Source: Huintestinicola sp050874005 (GTDB taxonomy: Bacteria; Bacillota; Clostridia; Oscillospirales; Ruminococcaceae). Taken from it: a stretch of 18,551 nt of DNA. Of the stretch, positions 7,120 through 13,806 are shown in pieces. Position numbers and translations under genes: made by a program. The notes beneath the pieces were generated by a model, which had not been told where the DNA came from, made no database searches, and worked only from the letters and a program-made list of their open reading frames with translations. Location of the stretch: assembly GCF_050874005.1 (NCBI RefSeq), contig NZ_JBNMJV010000045.1, positions 1 through 18,551 on the forward strand. The letters are read 5' to 3'. Every line of letters starts with the position of its first letter. Position 1 is the stretch's first letter.

Positions 7120-7148
7120 ATTATATCATAGCTTTTGTAAAATGTCAA
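7120..7148 (-). promoter_or_regulatory. Perfect-consensus sigma-A promoter of the gntR-ABC operon
   Basis: On the - strand TTGACA (7143-7148) and TATAAT (7120-7125) are separated by exactly 17 bases. The start point falls near 7113, directly at the edge of the inverted repeat. A promoter this strong ahead of a repressor gene fits tight autorepression. Confidence 0.85.
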
Positions 7149-7218
7149 TAGGTGAACGATAAAAATATAAATTCTATTCTGCTTATTATTACGGCAGACA
7201 TTCATAAGAACGAATATC

Positions 7219-7259
7219 AAAAAATCCCGAAAACCTCATTGCTGCGAGGTTTTCGGGAT
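7219..7259 (-). terminator. Intrinsic terminator of guaA
   Basis: A perfect 14-bp stem (7224-7237 with 7246-7259) with an 8-base loop is followed on the - strand by six T (7219-7224, the first overlapping the stem base). It lies 8 bases beyond the guaA stop. Confidence 0.9.
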
Positions 7260-7267
7260 GAATTTAC

Positions 7268-8809
7268 TTATTCCCACTCGATAGTTGCGGGGGGCTTGGT
7301 GGTGATGTCGTACACTACTCTGTTGATGTTCTTGACCTCGTTGACGATCCTGTTTGAAGCCGCAGCGAGGACATCATAGGGGATACGGGAGAACTCAGCG
7401 GTCATAAAGTCGGAGGTCTCAACCGCTCTGAGGGCAAGGGTATAATCGTATGTTCTGCCGTCACCCATTACGCCTACGGAGCGGTTGTTGGTGAGGACTG
7501 CAAAATACTGATTTACGGTCTTGTCAAGTCCTGCCTTTGCTATCTCTTCACGGAAGATGAAGTCGGCGTCCTTGAGGATATCAAGCTTTTCATCGGTTAT
7601 CTCGCCGATAATTCTGATGGCAAGTCCGGGACCGGGGAAGGGCTGGCGGTCTACAAGGATATCGGAGAGTCCAAGCTCACGTCCCAGCGCTCTTACCTCG
7701 TCCTTGAAAAGAAGTCTCAGAGGCTCGATTATTTCCTTGAAATCCACATAGTCGGGGAGTCCGCCTACGTTGTGGTGGGATTTTATTACTGCGGCGTCGC
7801 CTGCTCCGCTTTCGATAACGTCGGGGTAGATGGTTCCCTGAACAAGATAATCCACAACTCCTATCTTCTTTGCTTCACGCTCGAATACACGGATAAATTC
7901 CTCGCCGATGGTCTTTCTCTTGGTCTCGGGGTCGGACACGCCTCTGAGCTTTGACATAAACTGCTCCTTGGCGTTTACTCTTACGAAATTTATTCCCCAG
8001 TCAGCAAATGCGGCTTCTACCTCGTCGCCTTCGTTCTTTCTCATAAAGCCGTGGTCTACGAAAATACAGGTGAGCTGGCTGCCTACTGCCTTTGCAAGGA
8101 GTGCTGCGGCAACTGAGCTGTCAACGCCGCCCGAAAGCGCAAGCAGGACTTTTCCGTCGCCTACTTTGGCTCTGATATCGTTTATTGCGGTCTTGGCGTA
8201 ACCCGCCATTGTCCAGTCGCCTGTGCAGCCGCAGACATTTTTAAGGAAGCTGTCTATCATTTTTATGCCGTACTGAGTGTGATTTACCTCGGGGTGGAAC
8301 TGAACGGCATAGAGCTTCTTTTCCTTGTTTTCCATTGCGGCGGCGGGGCAGTTTGCGGTATGGGCGGTTATCCTAAAGCCCTCGGGTACTTTGGAAACAT
8401 AGTCGGTATGGCTCATCCACGATACTGCTTTTTCTGGCATATCGGATATGCTGCCGAAAAGCAGGCTCGACTTGTCATATTCCGTTTCGGTCTTGCCGTA
8501 TTCCGATGTGACGCAGGTGGACACTTCTCCGCCAAGGGTATACGCCATAAGCTGGCAGCCGTAGCATATGCCCAGCACGGGAATGCCAAGCTCGAATATC
8601 TCCCTGCTAATTCTCGGAGATGTTTCGAGATATACGCTGTTGGGACCGCCTGTGAAGATTATTCCTGCGGGGTTTGCGGCTTTTATCTCCTCAAGGGGAG
8701 TTTTATAGGATTTTACCTCGCAGTAAACGCCGCATTCACGCACACGTCTTGCGATAAGCTGATTATACTGACCGCCGAAGTCAAGAACGATAACTGTCTG
8801 GTGGGACAT
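7268..8809 (-). CDS. guaA: GMP synthase (glutamine-hydrolysing)
   Basis: A 513-residue, full-length enzyme that converts XMP, glutamine and ATP to GMP, the last step of guanine nucleotide synthesis in the cytoplasm. The N-terminal class I glutamine amidotransferase carries nucleophile Cys82 (GICYGCQ) and the His172/Glu174 pair (FHPEV). The ATP-pyrophosphatase domain has the P-loop LSGGVDSS (about 225-232), and the dimerisation domain ends in the family's invariant KPPATIEWE. The ATG at 8809 has GAGG at 8 bases; the in-frame TTG at 8815 is less likely. It is a single-gene unit with its own promoter and terminator. I saw no purine riboswitch ahead of it. Confidence 0.98.
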   Translation of the reverse strand: MSHQTVIVLDFGGQYNQLIARRVRECGVYCEVKSYKTPLEEIKAANPAGIIFTGGPNSVYLETSPRISREIFELGIPVLGICYGCQLMAYTLGGEVSTCVTSEYGKTETEYDKSSLLFGSISDMPEKAVSWMSHTDYVSKVPEGFRITAHTANCPAAAMENKEKKLYAVQFHPEVNHTQYGIKMIDSFLKNVCGCTGDWTMAGYAKTAINDIRAKVGDGKVLLALSGGVDSSVAAALLAKAVGSQLTCIFVDHGFMRKNEGDEVEAAFADWGINFVRVNAKEQFMSKLRGVSDPETKRKTIGEEFIRVFEREAKKIGVVDYLVQGTIYPDVIESGAGDAAVIKSHHNVGGLPDYVDFKEIIEPLRLLFKDEVRALGRELGLSDILVDRQPFPGPGLAIRIIGEITDEKLDILKDADFIFREEIAKAGLDKTVNQYFAVLTNNRSVGVMGDGRTYDYTLALRAVETSDFMTAEFSRIPYDVLAAASNRIVNEVKNINRVVYDITTKPPATIEWE

Positions 8810-8854
8810 TGGCAATACCTCATTTCTTTCTTGTATGTAATAATACTTATTTAT

Positions 8855-8883
8855 ATTATCTCATAATCCACGCTTTTCTGCAA
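8855..8883 (-). promoter_or_regulatory. guaA: Probable promoter of guaA
   Basis: On the - strand TTGCAG (8878-8883) and GATAAT (8855-8860) are 17 bases apart, which would give a leader of about 40 bases. The -35 box is imperfect, and an overlapping TAATAT would be an alternative -10. Confidence 0.45.
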
Positions 8884-8949
8884 GCCGTATTTTTATAGAA
8901 AAAGTAAATTTTTAATGGATAGATTTATTCGGGGAACTTTTATTGATAT

Positions 8950-9019
8950 GAACAAATGTGCTAAATGCATTGAGAAATATTCTTGCATATTGTATATTGA
9001 CATTTACGAACATTTGTGC
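8950..9019. repeat. Two GAAC-N4-GTGC boxes at the GNAT promoter
   Basis: GAAC-AAAT-GTGC at 8950-8961 and GAAC-ATTT-GTGC at 9008-9019 are near-identical 12-base boxes, each followed by TA, with centres 58 bases apart. The second lies between the -35 and -10 of the acetyltransferase promoter. Each differs by one base from the Gram-positive LexA/DinR core GAAC-N4-GTTC. Whether they bind LexA or another regulator is unknown. Confidence 0.4.
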
Positions 9020-9025
9020 TATAAT
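8997..9025 (+). promoter_or_regulatory. Perfect-consensus sigma-A promoter of the GNAT gene
   Basis: TTGACA (8997-9002) and TATAAT (9020-9025) are separated by 17 bases, with the start near 9032 and the ATG at 9058. One GAAC-N4-GTGC box sits in the spacer. Confidence 0.85.
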
Positions 9026-9057
9026 TATCCTGCAATATTTTTTTAGGGGGTATTTTT

Positions 9058-9585
9058 ATGAGACTTGAAACGGAAAGGCTTATTCTTCGTGAAATGTGTA
9101 TGGACGATTTTGAGGCGATGTATGCTGTTTTAGGGGATTCGGATATTATGAGACATTATCCCTATACTTTTGACAAGGGGCGTGTGAGAGGGTGGATAGA
9201 GAAAAATATCCTGCGTTATGAGATATTCGGCTTCGGGCTTTGGGCGGTGGTCCTGAAAGAGACGGGGGAGGTCATCGGGGACTGCGGCGTTACTATGCAG
9301 GACATTAACGGAATTATCAGACCCGAGATAGGTTATCACATTGCAAAGCGGTTTCAGCGGCGGGGGTATGCTGGTGAGGCGGCTCGTGCCTGCAGGGACT
9401 GGGCTTTTGAAAACACCCCTTTTAATATTTTGTACTCCTATATGAAAAAGGAGAATATCCCTTCGGCGGCGGTGGCGAGGGCTAACGGTATGAGGTTTCT
9501 TGAGGAGTTTACCGACGGCGAAAATGAGGTAACGGCGGTTTATGGGGTAACGAGGGAGGAATGGGGGTCAAGAAATTCGGGATAA
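9058..9585 (+). CDS. GNAT-family N-acetyltransferase (RimJ/RimL type)
   Basis: A 175-residue acetyl-CoA-dependent acetyltransferase. The start METERLILR-like segment (1-11) and the acetyl-CoA pyrophosphate-binding motif A around QRRGYAGE (100-107) are typical of the RimJ/RimL branch, whose members acetylate N-terminal amines or small molecules. EIGYHI (90-95) and the late NMRF-like segment ARANGMRF fit the fold. ATG at 9058 follows AGGGGG. It is a single gene converging on the thi operon, 38 bases from the tenI stop. The codon style, rich in GGG and GTG, differs a little from its neighbours. Its substrate cannot be told from sequence. Confidence 0.9.
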   Translation: MRLETERLILREMCMDDFEAMYAVLGDSDIMRHYPYTFDKGRVRGWIEKNILRYEIFGFGLWAVVLKETGEVIGDCGVTMQDINGIIRPEIGYHIAKRFQRRGYAGEAARACRDWAFENTPFNILYSYMKKENIPSAAVARANGMRFLEEFTDGENEVTAVYGVTREEWGSRNSG

Positions 9586-9612
9586 AAATATTCCCCGCCG
9601 CTTGGCAGGGAA
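9586..9612 (-). terminator. Terminator of the thi operon (hairpin between converging genes)
   Basis: Bases 9591-9595 pair with 9608-9612, and 9597-9599 with 9604-9606, with one internal mismatch and a 4-base loop. On the - strand ATATTTTTAT follows, so it acts best for the thi operon; on the + strand the U-run is missing. Confidence 0.6.
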
Positions 9613-9623
9613 ATGTGAATTGT

Positions 9624-10208
9624 TCAGCAGTTCTTGATTTTTCCGATGATATCCCCCGGCTCCCTTGCTTTCATAAGCCCCGACATCAGGCAGACGCCCG
9701 AGGCTCCCGCCGTTTTCACGAGGGGGGCGTTTTCGGGGGTTATGCCGCCAATGGCGTAAACGGGGATATGGACTGTTTCACATATTTCTCTTAGGAAGTC
9801 CGTTCCTCTGGGGGGAAGGTTTTTTTTGCAGTCGGTGGGGAAGATGTGTCCAGCGGTGATGTAGGAGGCTCCCGATCTTTCTGCCGATATGGCTTCGTTA
9901 AGGGAATGAACAGACACTCCTACGGTCTCAAAGCCTTCTCCTTTGCCTGCTGTGAAATCAGCATATGACAGGTGAATGGCTTTGCAGTCAAGTCGTTTTG
10001 CGGTTTCGGTAAAGGTATGAAGGGATAGGGGAGTATTGTATTTTCCGCATATTTTTATCACCCTTTTCGCAAGGGCTTTGTAATCCGCTTCGGTGAGCGT
10101 TTTTTCTCTGAGTATCACTCGGTCGATACCTGCGGCGCATATTTTTTCAAGCTGTGTGAAAAAATTTTCAGCTGCGTACATCTGAGTTACGCATATTACC
10201 TTAAACAT
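9624..10208 (-). CDS. tenI: Thiazole tautomerase TenI (ThiE-like fold)
   Basis: A 194-residue TIM barrel of the ThiE/TenI family. Two stretches match TenI better than ThiE: VSVHSLNEAISAE at about 98-110 and AGHIFPTDCKKNLPPRG at 119-135. The latter places His121 where the TenI catalytic histidine lies. TenI aromatises the thiazole phosphate carboxylate tautomer made by ThiG, so its place last in a thiS-thiG-thiH operon makes sense. The LREK at 33-36 is shared with ThiE, so thiamine-phosphate synthase activity cannot be fully excluded. The start overlaps the thiH stop by 8 bases (ATGTTTAA), implying coupling; no separate ribosome site is clear. Confidence 0.8.
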   Translation of the reverse strand: MFKVICVTQMYAAENFFTQLEKICAAGIDRVILREKTLTEADYKALAKRVIKICGKYNTPLSLHTFTETAKRLDCKAIHLSYADFTAGKGEGFETVGVSVHSLNEAISAERSGASYITAGHIFPTDCKKNLPPRGTDFLREICETVHIPVYAIGGITPENAPLVKTAGASGVCLMSGLMKAREPGDIIGKIKNC

Positions 10209-11352
10209 AGATATAATCGTGCATTACGGGCTGGAGTCCCATTTCTTCTATGGCTGTGTAGACCTCCGAAACGGTTCTCGGGTCGGATATCTCGAACTGC
10301 TCGTCTCCCTTGTCGGCAGAGTCGCTGTGCTCGCCTATTCCCACGTTTACTCCTGCGGATATTTTCGTGGCGGCAAGCTTTATGACATTGTTGCGGAAAC
10401 GCTCACATTCTCTGGTGGAGATGGTTATGCTTGCGTAGGGCAGGAAAATGCGGTAGGCGCATATTACCTGCAAAAGCTGTCTTTCGCCTACGTCACGGGG
10501 ATTTATGGTCTCGTCCGCTTTGGTGGGGCGAAGTCTGGGGCAGGACATTGCTATTTCGGCGTGGGGGTATTTTTTCTGGATAAGGTGGGCGTGATAGCCT
10601 GCGGCAAAGGCATCTTTCCGGAAATCGTCAAGTCCTAAAAGTGCGGCAAAGCCTACTCCTCTCATTCCGCCCATTAAAGCTCTTTCCTGGGCGTTTATGC
10701 GGTAGGGGAAAATGCGCTTGTGGCCGCCTAAATGGAGCTGCTCGTATTTGTCGGAATTGTAGGTTTCCTGAAAAACGGTGACAAAATCTGCGCCGCATTC
10801 GTGGAGATATTTATATTCATCGGAGTTCATCGGGTAGACTTCAAGTCCCACTACACGAAAATATTTACTTGCTATTTTGCAGGCTTCTCCGATATATTCT
10901 AAATCGGAATATTTTCGGCTCTCGCCTGTGAGGATAAGTATTTCCTGCAAGCCCGAGGCTGAAATTGCCTGCATTTCCTTTTCGATCTCTTCGGCATTGA
11001 GCCTTGCTCTTTTTATTTTATTCCTGCAGTTAAACCCGCAGTAGACGCACTGGTTTTCACAGTAGTTTGCGATGTAGAGGGGGGTGAACATATAAACGGA
11101 ATTGCCGAAATGCTTCATTCGCTCCTTCATTGCCTTTTCTGCCATTTCCTCAAGAAACGGCTCGGCGGCGGGGGAGAGGAGCGCCATATAATTTTCGGGG
11201 GTGCAGATCTCGCTGTCAAGGGCGTTTCTTACATCGGCGGCGGTGAATTTTTCGGGGGCATAGCCGTTCATTGCGGTTATTACCTTGTCCTGTATCTCAG
11301 AGCCGATATTTTCCATTCCTTCAAGGTACTGCATATGGTTTATGCGAGACAT
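10201..11352 (-). CDS. thiH: 2-iminoacetate synthase ThiH (radical SAM tyrosine lyase)
   Basis: A 383-residue radical SAM enzyme that splits tyrosine into dehydroglycine (2-iminoacetate) and p-cresol for the thiazole ring of thiamine, the oxygen-independent route of anaerobes. The cluster motif is Cys98-x3-Cys102-x2-Cys105 (YCENQCVYCGF). The C-terminal part keeps MSCPRLRP and SAGVNVGIGEHS, characteristic of ThiH. Length is normal. ATG at 11352 is preceded by GGAG, which overlaps the thiG stop region, with a 12-base gap. Confidence 0.96.
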   Translation of the reverse strand: MSRINHMQYLEGMENIGSEIQDKVITAMNGYAPEKFTAADVRNALDSEICTPENYMALLSPAAEPFLEEMAEKAMKERMKHFGNSVYMFTPLYIANYCENQCVYCGFNCRNKIKRARLNAEEIEKEMQAISASGLQEILILTGESRKYSDLEYIGEACKIASKYFRVVGLEVYPMNSDEYKYLHECGADFVTVFQETYNSDKYEQLHLGGHKRIFPYRINAQERALMGGMRGVGFAALLGLDDFRKDAFAAGYHAHLIQKKYPHAEIAMSCPRLRPTKADETINPRDVGERQLLQVICAYRIFLPYASITISTRECERFRNNVIKLAATKISAGVNVGIGEHSDSADKGDEQFEISDPRTVSEVYTAIEEMGLQPVMHDYIYV

Positions 11353-11364
11353 TTTATCACTCCT

Positions 11365-12129
11365 TTAATCGTGCAGAAAGCCTGTAAGGGGGGAGGAGGC
11401 GCTTGCGGTCTCTCTTACCCGTCCCGTTTTGGCAAGGTATGCGGTTCTGCCTGCTTCGATGGCTTTTCTGAAGGCTTCTGCCATTGCGGGGATATTTCCT
11501 GCGGTGGCGATGGCGGTGTTTGCCATTACGGCGGCGGCACCCATTTCCATTACCTCGCACGCCTGGGAGGGCTTGCCTATGCCTGCGTCAACTATTATGG
11601 GCAGATCTATCTCGTCAATGAGTATCTTTATGAAATCCTTTGTGCACAGTCCCCTGTTGGTGCCAATGGGTGCGGCAAGGGGCATTACTGCGGTGGCTCC
11701 TGCATTTACAAGGTCTCTTGCGGCGTTGAGGTCGGGGTACATATAGGGGAGGACCACAAAGCCTTCATTTGCAAGAATTTCCGTTGCCTTTATGGTCTCG
11801 TAATTGTCGGGGAGGAGATATTTTGAGTCTCTGATAACCTCGATCTTCACGAAATCTCCGCAGCCAAGCTCCCTTGAGAGCCTTGCGATACGCACCGCTT
11901 CTTCGGCGTTTCTTGCGCCTGAGGTGTTTGGGAGAAGGGTCACGCCTTCGGGGATATAATCAAGGATATTTGCCGCTCCGCCGCTGTTTGCCCGTCTGAG
12001 GGCAAGGGTTATTATCTGTGCGCCTGCGTTTTCTACAGCTGCCTTTATGAGGTCAAGGGAATATTTTCCCGAGCCTAAAATAAATCTTGAGGTGAACTCG
12101 TGTCCGCCTAAAATAAGCTTATCTTCCAT
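11365..12129 (-). CDS. thiG: Thiazole synthase ThiG
   Basis: A 254-residue TIM barrel that condenses deoxyxylulose 5-phosphate, 2-iminoacetate and ThiS-thiocarboxylate into the thiazole phosphate. The Schiff-base lysine is Lys95 (FVKIEVI). Conserved stretches are FILGSGKY, LLPNTSGARNAEEAVR, and the phosphate-binding DAGIGKPSQACEVMEMG...ANTAIA. Length is normal. It sits between thiS and thiH; AAAGG lies about 11 bases before the ATG. Confidence 0.97.
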   Translation of the reverse strand: MEDKLILGGHEFTSRFILGSGKYSLDLIKAAVENAGAQIITLALRRANSGGAANILDYIPEGVTLLPNTSGARNAEEAVRIARLSRELGCGDFVKIEVIRDSKYLLPDNYETIKATEILANEGFVVLPYMYPDLNAARDLVNAGATAVMPLAAPIGTNRGLCTKDFIKILIDEIDLPIIVDAGIGKPSQACEVMEMGAAAVMANTAIATAGNIPAMAEAFRKAIEAGRTAYLAKTGRVRETASASSPLTGFLHD

Positions 12130-12167
12130 TTTCTGTATTGCCTTTCTATAATTTTTTTCGGAGCTTA

Positions 12168-12365
12168 TCAGCCGCCGCCCATAAATTCGACTATCTCGAT
12201 ATCGTCCGAGGAGGCTATGACGGTCTTGTCATAATCTGCCTTCGGGAGTATCTCGCCGTTGTATTCAACAGCTATCCTGCCTGACGTGTAGCCTGCCTGC
12301 AGGATATATTCGGAGAGAGTTTTTCCGTCCGCTTCGGGAGTGCTTTTGCCGCATATTACTGCCAT
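12168..12365 (-). CDS. thiS: Sulfur carrier protein ThiS
   Basis: A 65-residue ubiquitin-like protein ending VEFMGGG, the C-terminal Gly-Gly that is adenylated and thiocarboxylated to give sulfur to the thiazole. It contains the usual GKTLSEYI and IAVEYNGEILPKADYDKT stretches. It is the first gene of the thi operon. The ribosome site is in GGAAAGGGCGG, part of which (AAAGGGCG, 12376-12383) can pair with the 3' arm of the leader hairpin. The ThiF-type adenylyltransferase that ThiS needs is not encoded in the window. Confidence 0.93.
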   Translation of the reverse strand: MAVICGKSTPEADGKTLSEYILQAGYTSGRIAVEYNGEILPKADYDKTVIASSDDIEIVEFMGGG

Positions 12366-12390
12366 TTTTCTTATCCGCCCTTTCCGGTTA

Positions 12391-12448
12391 AAAATTAAAA
12401 AGGGCGCACGAAAGCTGACACCCGAGGTGGTGTCCCCCTTCGTGCGCC
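12391..12448 (-). terminator. Terminator/attenuator hairpin before thiS
   Basis: A 10-bp GC-rich outer stem (12403-12412 with 12439-12448) and a 6-bp inner stem (12417-12422 with 12429-12434, loop 12423-12428) are separated by an internal loop. On the - strand CTTTTTAATTTTT follows. It lies between a promoter at 12480-12508 and thiS, so it can both end read-through from the ABC operon upstream and attenuate the thi transcript. No TPP-riboswitch sequence elements are visible. Confidence 0.8.
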
Positions 12449-12479
12449 TGCGAAATTCATCACAAGTGACTCTTTTATT

Positions 12480-12508
12480 ATATTATCACACTTTTGGCGG
12501 AATGTCAA
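12480..12508 (-). promoter_or_regulatory. Promoter of the thi operon
   Basis: On the - strand TTGACA (12503-12508) and TAATAT (12480-12485) are 17 bases apart, with an extended -10 TG one base upstream. It begins 8 bases past the stop codon of the ABC ATPase gene. The start point would be near 12473, leaving a leader of about 108 bases before thiS. Confidence 0.65.
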
Positions 12509-12515
12509 GTAAAAT

Positions 12516-13193
12516 TTATTCCTCGAAAAGCTCGCCGTCCACTATCCTTACGATTCGCCCTGCGCTTTGTGCCACGTTTAAGTCGTGGGTTATCATAACG
12601 ATGGTGTGTCCCTTTTCGTTTAGCTCACGAAAGAGCTTCAAGACTTCTTTTCCCGTTGCGCTGTCAAGGGCGCCTGTGGGTTCGTCGGCAAGGAGTATCT
12701 TCGGGTCGCCCACGAGCGCTCGGGCAATGGCGGCTCTCTGCTGCTGACCGCCCGAAAGCTCGGTGGGCTTATGATCCATACGCTCGCCCATTCCAAGCTG
12801 TATGAGCCGCTCCCTTGCGGTGACCTCTGCCTGCGCTGCGGTTTCTCCTCTGATAAGCAGGGGCATCATTACGTTTCTGAGAATGGTGTATTTTGTGATA
12901 AGGTGGTATTTCTGGAAAATAAAGCCGATGTACTCGTTTCTCACGTCCGTGAGCATATTGTCGTTCATTGAATGGATAGGCTGACCCGAAAGGTAATATT
13001 CTCCCTCGTCAAAGCTGTCCATACAGCCGATTATGTTCATAAGGGTGGATTTTCCCGAGCCTGAGGGACCGAGAATTGCAAGAAATTCGCCCTCGTTTAC
13101 CGTAAGGCTTATGCCTTTGAGGACGTTCAGCACGTTCCCGCCCATTTTGTAGCTCTTTTTTATTCCGCTCATTCGGATAACGGGTTCGCTCAA
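12516..13193 (-). CDS. ABC exporter ATP-binding protein (MacB/LolD type)
   Basis: A 225-residue ATPase of the MacB/LolD/FtsE group. Walker A is GPSGSGKST (42-50), the Q-loop is around FIFQKYHL (91-98), the signature is LSGGQQQR (146-153), Walker B is ILLADEP (166-172), and the switch is His203. TELSGGQQQRAAIARALVGDPK is the MacB hallmark. It starts with TTG at 13193, decided by GGAGG 8 bases upstream, which lies in the last codons of the lipoprotein gene; the two genes touch without a gap. It is the last gene of the exporter operon and pairs with the permease at 13807-15186. Confidence 0.95.
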   Translation of the reverse strand: MSEPVIRMSGIKKSYKMGGNVLNVLKGISLTVNEGEFLAILGPSGSGKSTLMNIIGCMDSFDEGEYYLSGQPIHSMNDNMLTDVRNEYIGFIFQKYHLITKYTILRNVMMPLLIRGETAAQAEVTARERLIQLGMGERMDHKPTELSGGQQQRAAIARALVGDPKILLADEPTGALDSATGKEVLKLFRELNEKGHTIVMITHDLNVAQSAGRIVRIVDGELFEE

Positions 13194-13787
13194 TCAGCTC
13201 ACCTCCGCTGCGCATACCACGCCTTTGTCGTTCACCGTCAGGGTGATAACGGTTCCTGCGGTGATGCCCGAATAGTCGGTATTACGTCCGCTGAGACCGT
13301 CTATGGGCATTCCTACGGGGAGAATGTACTGTGCTTCCTCGCCTGTTTTTTGCACTGTTGAGCTGCCTCTCCGTCCGCCCTTTCCCTGTGAGGGCATTTC
13401 GCCGCCCATATCGGGTCTTTCACCGCCCCGGTCGGGTCTTTCACCATTCATTTGGGGCATTTCACCGCTTGGGGGAGTGAGATCGCCCTCGGGCATATCA
13501 CCGCTCATATCGGGCATTTCGCCGTTCATTTCCGGGCTTTCGCCGCCCTGTTCGGGAGGTTGTGAATTATCCGCCGAGACTGTTCCAAGGGCAAGGGTTA
13601 TGCGGTTTCCCGTTATTTTTGTGACCTCGCCCGAGATGGTTTTGTCCGTTTCCTTGGGGACATAATTGTTTACAGCCGCGGTCTGTACGGGGATATTTTC
13701 CTTTTCGTTATTCTCCGAGCAGCCCGAAAATGCGGCGCTGTAGAGGGCGAGGACTGCAAGTAATATAAAAAAATTCTTTCTGTTCAT
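13194..13787 (-). CDS. Small lipoprotein with Gly/Met/Pro-rich repeat, exporter-associated
   Basis: A 197-residue secreted lipoprotein: signal peptide MNRKNFFILLAVLALYSAAF and lipobox FSGC with Cys23. A small beta-rich domain seems to be split in two: ISGEVTKITGNRITLALG (51-68) and GTVITLTVNDKGVVCAAEV (178-196). Between them lies a low-complexity segment (about 82-138) of repeated GEMPDM/GDMPEG/GERPDM units. AAGGAG favours either this ATG (11 bases) or an in-frame TTG at 13793 (5 bases). It sits between permease and ATPase of a MacB-like exporter, 19 bases from one and touching the other, so it is probably made with them and may act at the outer face of the membrane. Its function is not known to me; the permease carries a similar repeat. 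Confidence 0.8.
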   Translation of the reverse strand: MNRKNFFILLAVLALYSAAFSGCSENNEKENIPVQTAAVNNYVPKETDKTISGEVTKITGNRITLALGTVSADNSQPPEQGGESPEMNGEMPDMSGDMPEGDLTPPSGEMPQMNGERPDRGGERPDMGGEMPSQGKGGRRGSSTVQKTGEEAQYILPVGMPIDGLSGRNTDYSGITAGTVITLTVNDKGVVCAAEVS

Positions 13788-13806
13788 TTTCAAAAAATCT
13801 CCTTAT

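Noticed and set aside
8810..8900. Purine riboswitch before guaA
   Set aside because: The leader after the predicted promoter is only about 40 bases and shows no three-way-junction sequence elements.
11110..11826. + strand open frame of 238 codons across thiH/thiG
   Set aside because: Antisense shadow of two certain thiamine genes; Gly/Cys/Tyr-rich composition is not protein-like.
12366..12510. TPP riboswitch before thiS
   Set aside because: None of the conserved TPP-aptamer blocks (such as CUGAGA and the ACCUGAUCUGGAUAAU-like stretch) is present, and the leader is too short.
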